Below are positions 51,226 through 60,245 of a stretch of DNA of 64,000 nt, one piece after another (the stretch's first letter is position 1; the number at the start of each line of letters is the position of its first letter). Both the position numbers and the translations under genes were made by a program. Source of the DNA: Bacillus sp. N1-1 (GTDB lineage Bacteria > Bacillota > Bacilli > Bacillales > Guptibacillaceae); NCBI RefSeq assembly GCF_009818105.1, contig NZ_CP046564.1, positions 186,001-250,000 of the forward strand, written 5' to 3'. Under the pieces are notes generated by a model that was not told the origin of the DNA, searched no databases, and saw nothing but the letters and a program-made list of their open reading frames with translations.

Positions 51226-52660
51226 GAAAAAACGCCTGCATCCAGTAGCAATGCTGTTATCTTTTGTAAAGTACGCTAAAGAAGCGGCTATTCCGTTAAT
51301 TTTCTTTGTTTTTGTTGGAGGAGGAAATGGTTACACGTGGTGGCACTTTCTAATGATCGGAGCACTTCTTCTATTCACTATAGGAAATGGAGTGCTAGGA
51401 TGGTTTTTTTATACATATCACATTGAAAACAACGAGCTACGCATCCATCAGGGATTTATCTTCCGCAAAAAGAGATTCATTCCTCGGGAGAGAATTCAAT
51501 CGATTGATTTTTCTCAAGGGTTAATACAGCGTGCATTTGGACTCGTTAAAGTGCAAATTGAGACAGCCGGAGGCGGGGGAGAACCGGAAGTGGTGATGTC
51601 AGCGTTAAAACGGAATGATGCTGAAATGTTGAAAAGCAATCTCTACCAGAAAAGAAATGCGGTCGCCGATGAAATGATGGAAGAAGTGGAGGAGAAACCG
51701 TCGCTGCTTTATAAACTTTCATGGAAAGAATTACTGATCACAGCTTCAACTTCAGGTGGTATAGGTGTTGTTCTTTCCTTCGTAGCGGCAATTGCCTCGC
51801 AAGTAGATGATTTCATTCCTAATCAGTTCTATGAAAGTGTAACAGAGCGGGTGATGGATGCTACGCTTCCATTTCTATTACTTGCAGTCGCCTTTCTGCT
51901 CTTGATATCATGGTTTTTCTCAGTCGTTGGTACTGTTCTAAAATATGGCGGCTTTGTTCTTACGCGACACGAGGATGATTTAATCATTAGTAGAGGGATT
52001 CTTGAAAAGCGTCAGTTAACCATTCCTGTTCATCGCATTCAGGGGATTCGAATTGTGGAAGGGCTCCTTCGTCAACCTTTTGGTTATTCGGTACTATACG
52101 TAGAAAGTGGCGGAGGCGGAGGAAAAGAGGAACAGTTTTCAACTGTATTATTTCCTCTCGTTAAACGAAAAAGAGTGAAAACATTATTAGGGGAAATCCT
52201 ACCTGAGATGGCCATTCATGACGAATGTTCACCCTTGCCTATTAGAGCAAAAAGACGTTATTTCATTCGATTCCTTCTGCCTGCTGTATTACCATTAGGA
52301 TTAATAACCTACTTTGTTCCATACGGTGCTTTCTCACTCTTGTTATTGCCAATTTGCTGTTTCATCGGTTATTTCCATTATCGTGATGCAGGTTGGGGTA
52401 TCAAAAAAGATGTCGCTCTTCTGCAATTTAGACAAATTTCAAAAACGAGAGTATACGTAGCAAGGAAAAACATTCAAGCAATGGAGTTGGAGACAACTTT
52501 TCTTCAAGAGCCCAAACAATTAACCACCTTTAAAATATCGATTTTATCAAGCTTTGCGGGAAAACAATTTAGGGTGAAAGATATTGAACATACAAATGGA
52601 GAAGAACTTTTAAATTGGTATTCTTACTCTGCCAAAAAAAATATAAAAGAAGAGGTATAA
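51215..52660 (+). CDS. ydbT: YdbT-like multi-PH-domain membrane protein
   Basis: This 481-residue partner of YdbS has paired membrane segments near residues 25-65, 165-245 and 345-395, each followed by a bPH2 domain. The repeated motif is visible as RFIPRERIQSIDFSQGLIQR, QLTIPVHRIQGIRIVEGLLR and a more divergent third copy RVYVARKNIQAMELETTFLQ. Three PH modules suggest a membrane scaffold. The start may be either of two tandem ATG codons. It is translationally coupled to ydbS. Confidence 0.88.
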   Translation: MMSEKKRLHPVAMLLSFVKYAKEAAIPLIFFVFVGGGNGYTWWHFLMIGALLLFTIGNGVLGWFFYTYHIENNELRIHQGFIFRKKRFIPRERIQSIDFSQGLIQRAFGLVKVQIETAGGGGEPEVVMSALKRNDAEMLKSNLYQKRNAVADEMMEEVEEKPSLLYKLSWKELLITASTSGGIGVVLSFVAAIASQVDDFIPNQFYESVTERVMDATLPFLLLAVAFLLLISWFFSVVGTVLKYGGFVLTRHEDDLIISRGILEKRQLTIPVHRIQGIRIVEGLLRQPFGYSVLYVESGGGGGKEEQFSTVLFPLVKRKRVKTLLGEILPEMAIHDECSPLPIRAKRRYFIRFLLPAVLPLGLITYFVPYGAFSLLLLPICCFIGYFHYRDAGWGIKKDVALLQFRQISKTRVYVARKNIQAMELETTFLQEPKQLTTFKISILSSFAGKQFRVKDIEHTNGEELLNWYSYSAKKNIKEEV

Positions 52661-52682
52661 CATTTCTGTAAGGAGGGAATAT

Positions 52683-52988
52683 ATGTACATTGTTAATTCG
52701 GTGATTAATGTACCAGAAGAAAAAGTGGATGAAGTGATCGGTATCTATCAGTCACGTTCGCGGCGGGTGGATGAGTTTGAGGGGTTTGAATCTTTCCGAC
52801 TTCTCCAAAATGAGAATAAACCTTCAGAACTCACCGTTCAAATGAAGTGGAAAACGAAAGATTCTTTTTTAACATGGATTAAAAGTCCTTCATATAAAGA
52901 AATACATGACCTTGAAAAGAAATATCCTGATCAGGAACTAGCCGCAATAAAACCAAAAGTATCTCGCTTTAAGGTTGTAGCTGAATGA
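52683..52988 (+). CDS. IsdG-family haem-degrading monooxygenase (HmoA/HmoB-like)
   Basis: This 101-residue ABM-fold protein, active as a dimer in relatives, opens haem to release iron. The residues N5, W65 and H75 have the same 60- and 10-residue spacing as the Asn-Trp-His set of Staphylococcus IsdG, so haem degradation is likely. AAGGAGGG precedes the ATG. Its stop overlaps the next gene (ATGATGA), linking it to the B12-sensor-like cluster, another tetrapyrrole system. No Fur box is seen directly upstream. Confidence 0.85.
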   Translation: MYIVNSVINVPEEKVDEVIGIYQSRSRRVDEFEGFESFRLLQNENKPSELTVQMKWKTKDSFLTWIKSPSYKEIHDLEKKYPDQELAAIKPKVSRFKVVAE

Positions 52989-53365
52989 TGAGCCAAATCG
53001 ATGCGATTATTGACCGAGTTGTTCACGGTATCTATCATGATATGCCCGAACTATTAGAGAAATATGGAGAACAGGGTCGTGTGAAGTGCCGTGAAGATAA
53101 TTATCATCACATCAAACACCTGAATTCGGCGCGCAACCTGGATTCGGATGATTTTTTTGTTGATTATGTTTTATGGCTGAATAATATTCTAACTGCTAGA
53201 GGTATGAAAACCGAGCACTTAATTGATAATTTCAAGCGTCTGGAAAATGAATTGCGTGCATCTGAGTCGTTCGAAGAGAAGGAAGATTATCTTAGAACGT
53301 TGAAAAAAGGTCTTGCAGAGCTGGAAGAACTAACAGTTGATAGTTCTTCGTATACAAAGAGGTGA
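52985..53365 (+). CDS. Unknown helical protein in the B12/STAS cluster
   Basis: This 126-residue soluble protein is predicted to be entirely helical. It contains several histidines (EDNYHHIKHLNSAR) and a C-terminal charged coiled-coil-like region (ELRASESFEEKEDYLRTLKK). I recognise no family. It overlaps the haem monooxygenase gene by four bases and ends five bases before the B12-binding gene, so all are co-translated. It could be a sensor partner of the globin-like helical kind found in RsbR N-termini, but nothing in the sequence proves that. Confidence 0.75.
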   Translation: MMSQIDAIIDRVVHGIYHDMPELLEKYGEQGRVKCREDNYHHIKHLNSARNLDSDDFFVDYVLWLNNILTARGMKTEHLIDNFKRLENELRASESFEEKEDYLRTLKKGLAELEELTVDSSSYTKR

Positions 53366-53369
53366 GCAT

Positions 53370-54029
53370 GTGTCGATAGATATAAAAGGGTTAACAGATG
53401 ACTTTCTTGAAGGTGATCAAGATCAAGCATGGGAAAGAATAACAGCGCAGTCTGAATTGATGACAAATAGCCATTTAACCTTTGAAGCTCTTACGAAAGC
53501 CATGCAGCGAATTGGTGAGTTATGGGAAGGAAATGAAATATCAGTTGCGGACGAGCACTTAGCTACAACTACGTGTGATTATGTTCTTTCTCGGTATGCC
53601 CATTTCAGGAAAATTACGAATAAGAATGAAGATGGCCCGAAAGCCCTTTTTCTTTGTATTGAACAAGAACAGCATTATTTAGGCTTGAAAATGATATCGT
53701 TACTCTTTCAAGAGTATGGCTGGCAAACAAAGCTGTTTGGAGCCAATTTACCTCTTGAATATGCCTTAGAGAAAACGGAGAAATGGGGAGCATCAGTTGT
53801 TGGTATTTCGGTTGCAATCTTGTACCATGCTGAGCGATTAAATCGTTATGTCACTGATCTTGAAGCGTTGGAAAATCCTCCTGAAGTCTTAGTTGGAGGG
53901 AGGCTTACCTCACAGTACAACTTGTCTAAATATTGCTCTGAACATACAACGTTGGTTCCTGATTTACATCATGTTCGTGAATGGCTGAAAGCGAGGAAAG
54001 GGAGTATGAATAATGTTCGATATAAATGA
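53370..54029 (+). CDS. Stand-alone B12-binding protein with CarH-type photoreceptor motif
   Basis: This 219-residue protein has two parts: a helical cap (about 1-80) and a Rossmann-type cobalamin-binding domain (about 90-210). The cap holds W52 and E62-H63, which is the Wx9EH motif of CarH light sensors that surrounds the adenosyl group. The Rossmann part has E100-x-H102-x-x-G105, a variant of DxHxxG with the lower ligand histidine kept, followed by the VVGISV strand and LVGGR. No MerR-type DNA-binding domain is present. The GTG start follows GAGGTGAG. The gene overlaps the PAS/STAS gene by 17 bp. Regulation through protein contact is therefore inferred. Confidence 0.85.
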   Translation: MSIDIKGLTDDFLEGDQDQAWERITAQSELMTNSHLTFEALTKAMQRIGELWEGNEISVADEHLATTTCDYVLSRYAHFRKITNKNEDGPKALFLCIEQEQHYLGLKMISLLFQEYGWQTKLFGANLPLEYALEKTEKWGASVVGISVAILYHAERLNRYVTDLEALENPPEVLVGGRLTSQYNLSKYCSEHTTLVPDLHHVREWLKARKGSMNNVRYK

Positions 54030-54783
54030 TCATCCACTCCCTGCTTTTTTAGTTGATGAGGAACTAAACATTCTTTCACAATCAAAGCTTGCAACGGAAG
54101 CTTTTTCTCCTCGTTCTTCTTTTTTGGAGCTTGTTGATATCGATAGTCGAACGAAAGCTGCCAAAATGCTGAACCCGCTTTTGAAAGAAACTGAAGTTGA
54201 ATTAGTTATGGGCACTGCCCAGTCCCCTTATTCTCTGTTTCATGTTTATGCAAAGTGGTCCATGAGTGGTGGAGGACAGCTGGTGTGTGTAAGGCAAGAT
54301 GAACGATTGGAAAAACTATCAAAGGCGCTTCAAAAACAGCAGGAAAGACTCGCGGATACGAACTTTGATTTATTGGATAAAAAAGAAGAGCTTGAAGCAG
54401 CTTTAGTGAAAGTGAAAAAGCTTTCTAGCCCCTTCCTCCCCATTTCAGCGTCACTCGGCATTATTCCATTGTTTGGCGAGCTTGAGGAAAATCTTTTTCG
54501 AGTTAATGAGCATCAGCTGTTACAAACGCTTCAGAATGGCGATTATGAACGTGTGATTCTAGATTTTAGTGGGATTGGTGAAGTACACGCCAGTGGTGTG
54601 CTTGCGTTGCTTTCGTTTTGTAGTATGCTCGAAGTTGTGGGGGTTTCTCCGATTTTATGTGGGATAAAACCGACTCATGCCCGACATCTAGCGAATCACG
54701 ATTTTGTGTTAAACCAACATTTTGATATCACGGGAAATTTAAAAAACGCCGTTCGCTATTATTTAAATGACTCTTTCATGTAA
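54013..54783 (+). CDS. PAS-like/STAS regulatory protein
   Basis: This 256-residue cytosolic protein has three parts: a PAS-like N-terminal domain (about 1-95, LPAFLVDEELNILSQSKLA), a coiled coil (about 100-140, KALQKQQERLADTNFDLLDKK) and a C-terminal STAS domain (about 145-256). The STAS core VILDFSGIGEVHASGVLALL has S194 where anti-anti-sigma factors are phosphorylated. The layout copies RsbR-type stressosome proteins with a different sensor. It overlaps the B12-binding gene, so the two products probably interact. It may feed the sigma-B pathway encoded downstream or another partner-switch system. Confidence 0.85.
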   Translation: MFDINDHPLPAFLVDEELNILSQSKLATEAFSPRSSFLELVDIDSRTKAAKMLNPLLKETEVELVMGTAQSPYSLFHVYAKWSMSGGGQLVCVRQDERLEKLSKALQKQQERLADTNFDLLDKKEELEAALVKVKKLSSPFLPISASLGIIPLFGELEENLFRVNEHQLLQTLQNGDYERVILDFSGIGEVHASGVLALLSFCSMLEVVGVSPILCGIKPTHARHLANHDFVLNQHFDITGNLKNAVRYYLNDSFM

Positions 54784-54812
54784 AAGACCAGTGATGAGAT
54801 CACTGGTCTTTA
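54782..54812 (+). terminator. Bidirectional terminator
   Basis: AAAGACCAGTGAT and ATCACTGGTCTTT arms lie between the STAS and rhomboid genes. Confidence 0.9.
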
Positions 54813-54827
54813 ATAATATCATTTCCG

Positions 54828-55589
54828 TTATAAATATCTTGCTATAAAGCCAAGTATAACAAGACCGATAAAAATGCCCCAGATGATTTTTCCACCACCA
54901 GAAGGTCCAGTTCGGATTTTTCTTCGCTGCCATCGATTTGGCTTAAAGCGAATTTCTCCACTATCGGCTGTTCTCCTTACGCGAACGATCCCTCGGTTAA
55001 TAAAAGGCTTCGCACCAATTAAAAGAATAGGTGCAAGTGCCGCTCCTCCAATGAAGCCAAAGAGGTGTCCAAGAATATTAATATTTGGACTAATAAACGT
55101 CATGACAAGTCCAATTCCAAGGATCATAAGTATGAGTTGGGAATTTGCCTGGTCTATTAATTCTTTACGATAGAAAGCCATGTAAAAATAGATGCCGAAC
55201 AATCCAAAAATAGCACCTGAGGCACCGACATGACTAAAGTTACTATCCTGCAAATAGAATGTAGCGATGTTCGCAATAATTCCAGCCCCAAAATAGCCAA
55301 TCAAGAACTTTGCTTTTCCGAGCATTTGCTCGAGAGCGGGTCCAAAGAGGTAAAGTGAAAAGGAATTAAAGAGGACGTGGGCAAATCCACCATGCAGGAA
55401 GATTGGAGTGATAAGTCTCCAGTATTCTCCTAGTTCGATCGCCCTGTTGTAACCTACCCCTAACCTAAGTATTGAGAACATTCCAAACAGGTTTACTAGA
55501 ACGAAGAGGAGGATATGTATACCAATAAGTATGGAGATGATAGGATAATAACGAATAAATGAGCGAAAATCTTCATTTCGCACGAACAT
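54828..55589 (-). CDS. Rhomboid-family intramembrane serine protease
   Basis: This 253-residue membrane protein has about six helices. The active serine lies in GASGAIFG and the histidine in LGHLFGF; the HGGFAHVLFNSFSLYLFG helix is also characteristic. The start at 55589 follows AAAGGTGG; an upstream in-frame GTG at 55616 is less well placed. It corresponds to YdcA in the B. subtilis gene order. The C-terminal tail is basic and ends in an extra hydrophobic segment. The substrate is unknown. Confidence 0.92.
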   Translation of the reverse strand: MFVRNEDFRSFIRYYPIISILIGIHILLFVLVNLFGMFSILRLGVGYNRAIELGEYWRLITPIFLHGGFAHVLFNSFSLYLFGPALEQMLGKAKFLIGYFGAGIIANIATFYLQDSNFSHVGASGAIFGLFGIYFYMAFYRKELIDQANSQLILMILGIGLVMTFISPNINILGHLFGFIGGAALAPILLIGAKPFINRGIVRVRRTADSGEIRFKPNRWQRRKIRTGPSGGGKIIWGIFIGLVILGFIARYL

Positions 55590-55756
55590 ATGTCGACCAC
55601 CTTTCTTAGGAACCAAAGTGTAAATGTTAGAATTGACTGCTCGTTTTATATAAAATTGAAATGGGTATTTCTTATAAGTTTAGCATAGCAAAAGGAAAAA
55701 TCACTATTGAAAACACTATGCTAACTTTTAATGATTTAGTACGAAGGGGTTTTATC

Positions 55757-56116
55757 ATGATTAAAGGTATTGGGATTGATATGATTGAGCTTGATCGAAT
55801 AAAAAAAGCCATTCAACGAAATGCTTCGTTTGCAAAGCGCATTCTAACAGAAAGTGAATTAAGTACTTATTACTTACTTACTGGACATCGAAGTGTTGAA
55901 TTTTTGGCTAGCCGTTTTGCTGCAAAAGAAGCATACGCAAAAGCAAGAGGAACTGGTATCGGGAAACTGAGCTGGCAAGATATTTGTGTACAGAAATCAA
56001 CTGAAGGCGCTCCCTATATCGAAACAAAAGAGGAAAATGAGATCGTACATATTTCTATTTCACATACAAAGCAACATGCTGTTGCACAGATCATTATTGA
56101 GTGCTCGTCAAGCTAG
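55757..56116 (+). CDS. acpS: Holo-acyl-carrier-protein synthase
   Basis: AcpS transfers the phosphopantetheine arm from CoA to acyl carrier protein for fatty-acid synthesis. It has 119 residues from the ATG at 55757 (GAAGGGG upstream), with the metal-binding GIGIDMIELDRI and ASRFAAKEAYAKARGTGIG motifs, and HISISHTKQHAVAQ at the end. Upstream in-frame ATG codons are not supported. The gene order rhomboid-acpS-ydcC-alr is that of B. subtilis, with nnrD inserted. Confidence 0.95.
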   Translation: MIKGIGIDMIELDRIKKAIQRNASFAKRILTESELSTYYLLTGHRSVEFLASRFAAKEAYAKARGTGIGKLSWQDICVQKSTEGAPYIETKEENEIVHISISHTKQHAVAQIIIECSSS

Positions 56117-56173
56117 TCTGCATATGATGGAGACTTGCCTCATATAATTTACCACGGTCAGGAGGGACCTGTT

Positions 56174-57703
56174 GTGAGAATCGTATCCGGAGAAGAAATG
56201 TATGAAGCGGACCGGTTTGCCATGGAGGAGATTGGAATAGCTGGTGCCATGTTAATGGAAAACGCAGGGAAATCTCTATTTGAAGCGATGAAAAGCAAAC
56301 TTCATAAGAATGAGCGTATAGCGCTGTTAATCGGCACAGGGAATAATGGAGGCGACGGTTTTGTACTTGGAAGGTATTTGAAAGAGCATGGGTATGATGT
56401 TGATCTTTGGTTAATTCCCCCATATTCAAAAGTAAAGGGAGATGCTAAAACCCATCTAGATATCTTTCAAAATCTGACCTACACGTGGAAACCGTATGAA
56501 GATGGCAAAGCATTTGTAGAATCACTTCCCGAGTATGGTATTATCATTGATTGCTTACTAGGACTCGGTTTATCTGGGGCTGTTCGTCAACCATATGATG
56601 ATGTCATTAGGCAAGTGAATCAAACTCATGCGACGGTTTTGTCAGTCGATCTTCCAAGTGGTATACAGGCAAATGGTGGCTACAAAGAGGAGTGCGAGCC
56701 TATTCGTGCTGATTTTACGTATACTATTCAATGCCCGAAGCTTGGAGCCTTTCTTTACCCTGATGCTGAATTTTATGGAGAAATGGAGATAGTTGATATC
56801 GGTCTTCCACAAGCCGCTTTCTCATCATGCGATAGAGCACTCTGGCAAAAATCAGACGTACATCGCACGCTTTCTGATCGATCGGCATCCTCTCATAAAG
56901 GAAGCCATGGAAAAGGTCTGGTAATTGGCGGATCAAGAGGAATGGTTGGCGCACCAATTATGACAGCAAAAGCAGCCTATCGAAGCGGAGCCGGGTTAAT
57001 ACAAGTTTCTGTTCCAGAGGAAATCCTGTCGATGACAGCTGGTGCCGTAGTTGAAACGATTTTTCAAGGGTACCCATCTCGTAATGGATTTTTCTCTGGT
57101 GAGGTGTCCGAGGATCTCGCTCCTTTTGACGGCATTGCGGTTGGTCCAGGTCTTGGAAGACAACCAGGATGCAAACAAATCGTTGAAACGATGTTAGCGA
57201 CAGATTCGCTCCTCATTTTGGACGCAGATGCCTTGTACCACTTAGCTGAGTTGAAAGAGCGCCTTAAGGCAAGAGAAGCACCAACTGTTTTGACACCGCA
57301 TCCTGGTGAGATGGCGAGGTTAACGGGGCTGTCGATCAAGGAAGTGCAAAGGAAGCGATTCGACATCTCGCGAGCGTTTGCTAAAGAGTTCGGTGTTTAT
57401 CTTGTTTTGAAAGGCCCTTATACGATTGTAACTGCTCCTGATGGAAGTCAGTACGTGAATACAACAGGTAATCCTGCACTTGCTAAGGGAGGATCTGGTG
57501 ACGTTTTAACTGGCATGATTCTTGCCTTTGTCATGCACAGCACGTCTCTTCAAGAGGGGATAAGCAATGCCGTGTATTTACACGGTCAATCAGCAGATAC
57601 TCTGGTGCAAACAGCTCATTCTACTCTTGATGTACTGGCAACTGACGTCATTGCTACAATACCAACCGTTCTGCATTCATTTCTCGAGCAACACCACGGA
57701 TAG
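56174..57703 (+). CDS. nnrD: Bifunctional NAD(P)HX epimerase/dehydratase
   Basis: This enzyme repairs hydrated NADH and NADPH. The 509 residues have an N-terminal epimerase domain (about 1-210, with GTGNNGGDGFVLGR) and a C-terminal ADP/ATP-dependent dehydratase domain (about 220-509, with GSRGMVGAPIMTAKAAYRSG, VGPGLG, LTPHPGEMARL and GGSGDVLTG). It uses a GTG start after AGGAGGG. It lies between acpS and ydcC, an order seen in many bacilli but not in B. subtilis itself. Confidence 0.94.
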   Translation: MRIVSGEEMYEADRFAMEEIGIAGAMLMENAGKSLFEAMKSKLHKNERIALLIGTGNNGGDGFVLGRYLKEHGYDVDLWLIPPYSKVKGDAKTHLDIFQNLTYTWKPYEDGKAFVESLPEYGIIIDCLLGLGLSGAVRQPYDDVIRQVNQTHATVLSVDLPSGIQANGGYKEECEPIRADFTYTIQCPKLGAFLYPDAEFYGEMEIVDIGLPQAAFSSCDRALWQKSDVHRTLSDRSASSHKGSHGKGLVIGGSRGMVGAPIMTAKAAYRSGAGLIQVSVPEEILSMTAGAVVETIFQGYPSRNGFFSGEVSEDLAPFDGIAVGPGLGRQPGCKQIVETMLATDSLLILDADALYHLAELKERLKAREAPTVLTPHPGEMARLTGLSIKEVQRKRFDISRAFAKEFGVYLVLKGPYTIVTAPDGSQYVNTTGNPALAKGGSGDVLTGMILAFVMHSTSLQEGISNAVYLHGQSADTLVQTAHSTLDVLATDVIATIPTVLHSFLEQHHG

Positions 57704-57722
57704 GTTTTTCACCATACAGGAA

Positions 57723-57754
57723 CCTCCTTTGTCGTTTTAAATGAGGCAAAGGAG
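57723..57754 (+). promoter_or_regulatory. Inverted repeat over the ribosome site of ydcC
   Basis: CTCCTTTG (57724-57731) pairs with CAAAGGAG (57747-57754), extendable by AA/TT with one bulge. The right arm includes the AAAGGAG sequence before the GTG start at 57766. It may act as a terminator remnant or as translational control. Confidence 0.4.
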
Positions 57755-57765
57755 TTGGGGATAGA

Positions 57766-58767
57766 GTGAAAAAGTTCGGTGCAGTTTTATTAATTGGGAT
57801 ATTGATTGCGGTGCTTGCAGGTTGCGGACAAAAAAGTCAGGAAGACGTTGTGAATGCCCTTGATAAGAAATTGAACGAAATGGAAGGGTATAAAGTTAAC
57901 GCTAAAATGACGCTTGAAACGGGAGAAGAACCACAGCGTTACGATGTAGAGATCTGGTACCAAAAGCCATCTTATTATCGAGTTGAATTGAAAAACGAAT
58001 CAAAAGAGCAAAGTCAAATCATCTTGCGAAATGATGAAGGAGTCTTTGTTCTCACCCCAGCATTGAATAAAAGTTTTCGATTCCAAAGTGATTGGCCTGA
58101 AAATGGTAGCCAGGCCTATCTGTATAATACGCTCGTGCAGGATATTTTAAATGATTCAGGAGCTCAATTTGAAGCTAAGGAAAATGATTATGTTTTTACA
58201 ACGAAAACGAATTACCAAAACAAGAACTTATCGACCCAATCGATTCAATTAAATAAAAAGGACCTTGCACCAGAAAAAGTAACCATTATGAATCAAGATC
58301 AAAAGCCCCTTGTTGATATTGAATTTTCGGATATGAAATTCAATGCTTCTTTTGATAAAGGCGCTTTTGATATGGAGCGAAACATGACTGCAGCTCAACT
58401 AGAAGTGCCGGTGCTTGCGACTACGAATGAGCCTTTTGAAGTCGTGTATCCAATGTATGAGCCGCAAGGAACTGGTTTAACTGATGAGAAAGAAGTGGCA
58501 ACCAACAAAGTGATGCTAAGTTTTACGGGAGAAAAATCTTTCACTTTAATAGAAGAGAAAAGTGAGGCTGCCGTTGAAACGAGTGCTCCTGTCAATGTAA
58601 GTGACGGGCAACCCATTGATTTAGGTTTTACGATGGGAGTTATGACTGATACGACTGTCTCCTGGCATCACAATGGAGTTGATTTCTTCCTTGCGTCAGA
58701 TGATTTATCTCAAGAAGAAATGGCTGCCGTAGCAAGGTCTGTGTACGGCATGACAGAAATTAAATAA
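57766..58767 (+). CDS. ydcC: YdcC-like lipoprotein with LolA-type fold
   Basis: This 333-residue outer-surface lipoprotein has the signal MKKFGAVLLIGILIAVLAGC, with the acylated cysteine at 20. The following region (about 25-205) resembles the LolA/LppX beta-sheet fold: VNALDKKLNEMEGYKV, YDVEIWYQKPSYYRVEL, and GVFVLTPALNKSFRF. Relatives such as YdcC and GerS act in sporulation or germination, so a sporulation role is probable. Its place between nnrD and alr matches B. subtilis ydcC. Confidence 0.88.
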   Translation: MKKFGAVLLIGILIAVLAGCGQKSQEDVVNALDKKLNEMEGYKVNAKMTLETGEEPQRYDVEIWYQKPSYYRVELKNESKEQSQIILRNDEGVFVLTPALNKSFRFQSDWPENGSQAYLYNTLVQDILNDSGAQFEAKENDYVFTTKTNYQNKNLSTQSIQLNKKDLAPEKVTIMNQDQKPLVDIEFSDMKFNASFDKGAFDMERNMTAAQLEVPVLATTNEPFEVVYPMYEPQGTGLTDEKEVATNKVMLSFTGEKSFTLIEEKSEAAVETSAPVNVSDGQPIDLGFTMGVMTDTTVSWHHNGVDFFLASDDLSQEEMAAVARSVYGMTEIK

Positions 58768-58773
58768 TACTTC

Positions 58774-58811
58774 AAAGAGGTTCAGCTATGACAAATGGCT
58801 GGACCTTTTTT
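58774..58811 (+). terminator. Terminator after ydcC
   Basis: GGTTCAGCT and GGCTGGACC arms (with G-T pairs) followed by six T residues. Confidence 0.75.
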
Positions 58812-58944
58812 GGAAATAAGAGATACCGAACCCACCACACTTGAGATTCGCCTTAAGCTAGTCGGGGATAAACAAGACGCTTGCGCTTTTCTTAAAATCT
58901 CCTAAAATAGAGGGCAGAGTGTATTGTTGTGGGAGGAAGTTGGA

Positions 58945-60111
58945 ATGGACAATCAAGTGTTTTATCGCGGGACCTGGGCTGAGGTAGATCTCGATGCTAT
59001 CGAACAGAATGTAAAGTCTTATAAACGATATGTATCGGATGAAGTTGGGATTATGGCTGTAGTGAAAGCCAATGGATATGGACACGGGGCGGTTGCAGTT
59101 GCCGAGAAGGCTTTACACGCTGGGGCTGAATATTTAGCGGTAGCGATTTTAGATGAAGCGATTGCTCTACGAGAAGCAGGCATTCAATCTCCTATTCTTG
59201 TATTGGGATGGGTGCCGCCTATTTATGCTAAAGTAGCGGCTATGAATGAGATCACCCTTACTGTTTTTCAAGAAAAATGGTTAGAGGAAGCTTTTGGAGT
59301 ATTGGACGGAATGATACTGAACGTTCATCTAAAAATAGACACTGGTATGGGACGACTTGGAATAAAGGAAAAAAAGGAAGCCAAGCAAATCATCGAGTGT
59401 TTGAATACCTATGCTTCATTTCATATAGAAGGCTTTTATACGCATTTTGCAACAGCAGATGAGCCTAGTAATTCGTTTATTGAAACGCAGATAGAGAAAT
59501 TTGAAGACATCACTTCCTTTCTTAAGGAGAATGGTTTGCAACCGAAGTGGATCCATCTTGGAAATAGCGCTGGATCGTTACGTGTTCCCGAACGGATTGG
59601 GAATCTTATTCGTCTAGGCATTTCGATGTATGGGCTAAGTCCATCTCAAGAAATGAAGCCAATACTACCTTTTGCATTAAAGCCTGCTTTTTGCCTCTAT
59701 AGTCAGCTTGTGCACGTAAAGAAAATGAGGGCTGGAGAACCGATTAGCTATGGCTCTACGTATCACGCAGCTGAAGGTGAATGGATTGGAACGATTCCGA
59801 TTGGATATGCTGATGGATGGATACGCAAGCTAGGTAAAGCGTATGTGCTCGTAAACGGTGAGCGTGCTCCGATCGTTGGACGTATTTGTATGGATCAATT
59901 CATGGTTCGCTTACCTTCGCAAGTAGAGATTGGTACGAAAGTGACGCTGATAGGAACAGAGGGCGCAGAAGAAATTACAATAGATGACATTGCTGAGCGA
60001 CTTGAGACGATAAACTATGAAATTCCTTGTATGATCGGACCGCGTGTTCCGAGACTTTTTCGTGAAAATGGAGAAAAAAAAGGCGTAATGAATACAATTT
60101 TAAAAAAATAG
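58945..60111 (+). CDS. alr: Alanine racemase
   Basis: This PLP enzyme makes D-alanine for cell-wall synthesis. It has 388 residues from the ATG at 58945 (GGGAGGAAG upstream). The PLP lysine is K41 in AVVKANGYGHG, and the second catalytic residue is the tyrosine in GEPISYGSTYHA. GRICMDQFMV completes the family signature. It directly precedes the ndoAI-ndoA toxin pair, as in B. subtilis. Confidence 0.96.
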   Translation: MDNQVFYRGTWAEVDLDAIEQNVKSYKRYVSDEVGIMAVVKANGYGHGAVAVAEKALHAGAEYLAVAILDEAIALREAGIQSPILVLGWVPPIYAKVAAMNEITLTVFQEKWLEEAFGVLDGMILNVHLKIDTGMGRLGIKEKKEAKQIIECLNTYASFHIEGFYTHFATADEPSNSFIETQIEKFEDITSFLKENGLQPKWIHLGNSAGSLRVPERIGNLIRLGISMYGLSPSQEMKPILPFALKPAFCLYSQLVHVKKMRAGEPISYGSTYHAAEGEWIGTIPIGYADGWIRKLGKAYVLVNGERAPIVGRICMDQFMVRLPSQVEIGTKVTLIGTEGAEEITIDDIAERLETINYEIPCMIGPRVPRLFRENGEKKGVMNTILKK

Positions 60112-60245
60112 TAAAATAAAAGAAGGATTTTGCAAGAATATGATGAAATAGTCTTGTGGAAAGTTGTTTTGCAATGCGCCGCGCGCAATGGTAAGATTAA
60201 TGGTGGAATACAATATGAGTAGCAGTGCTTCGGAGGTGTATGTTT

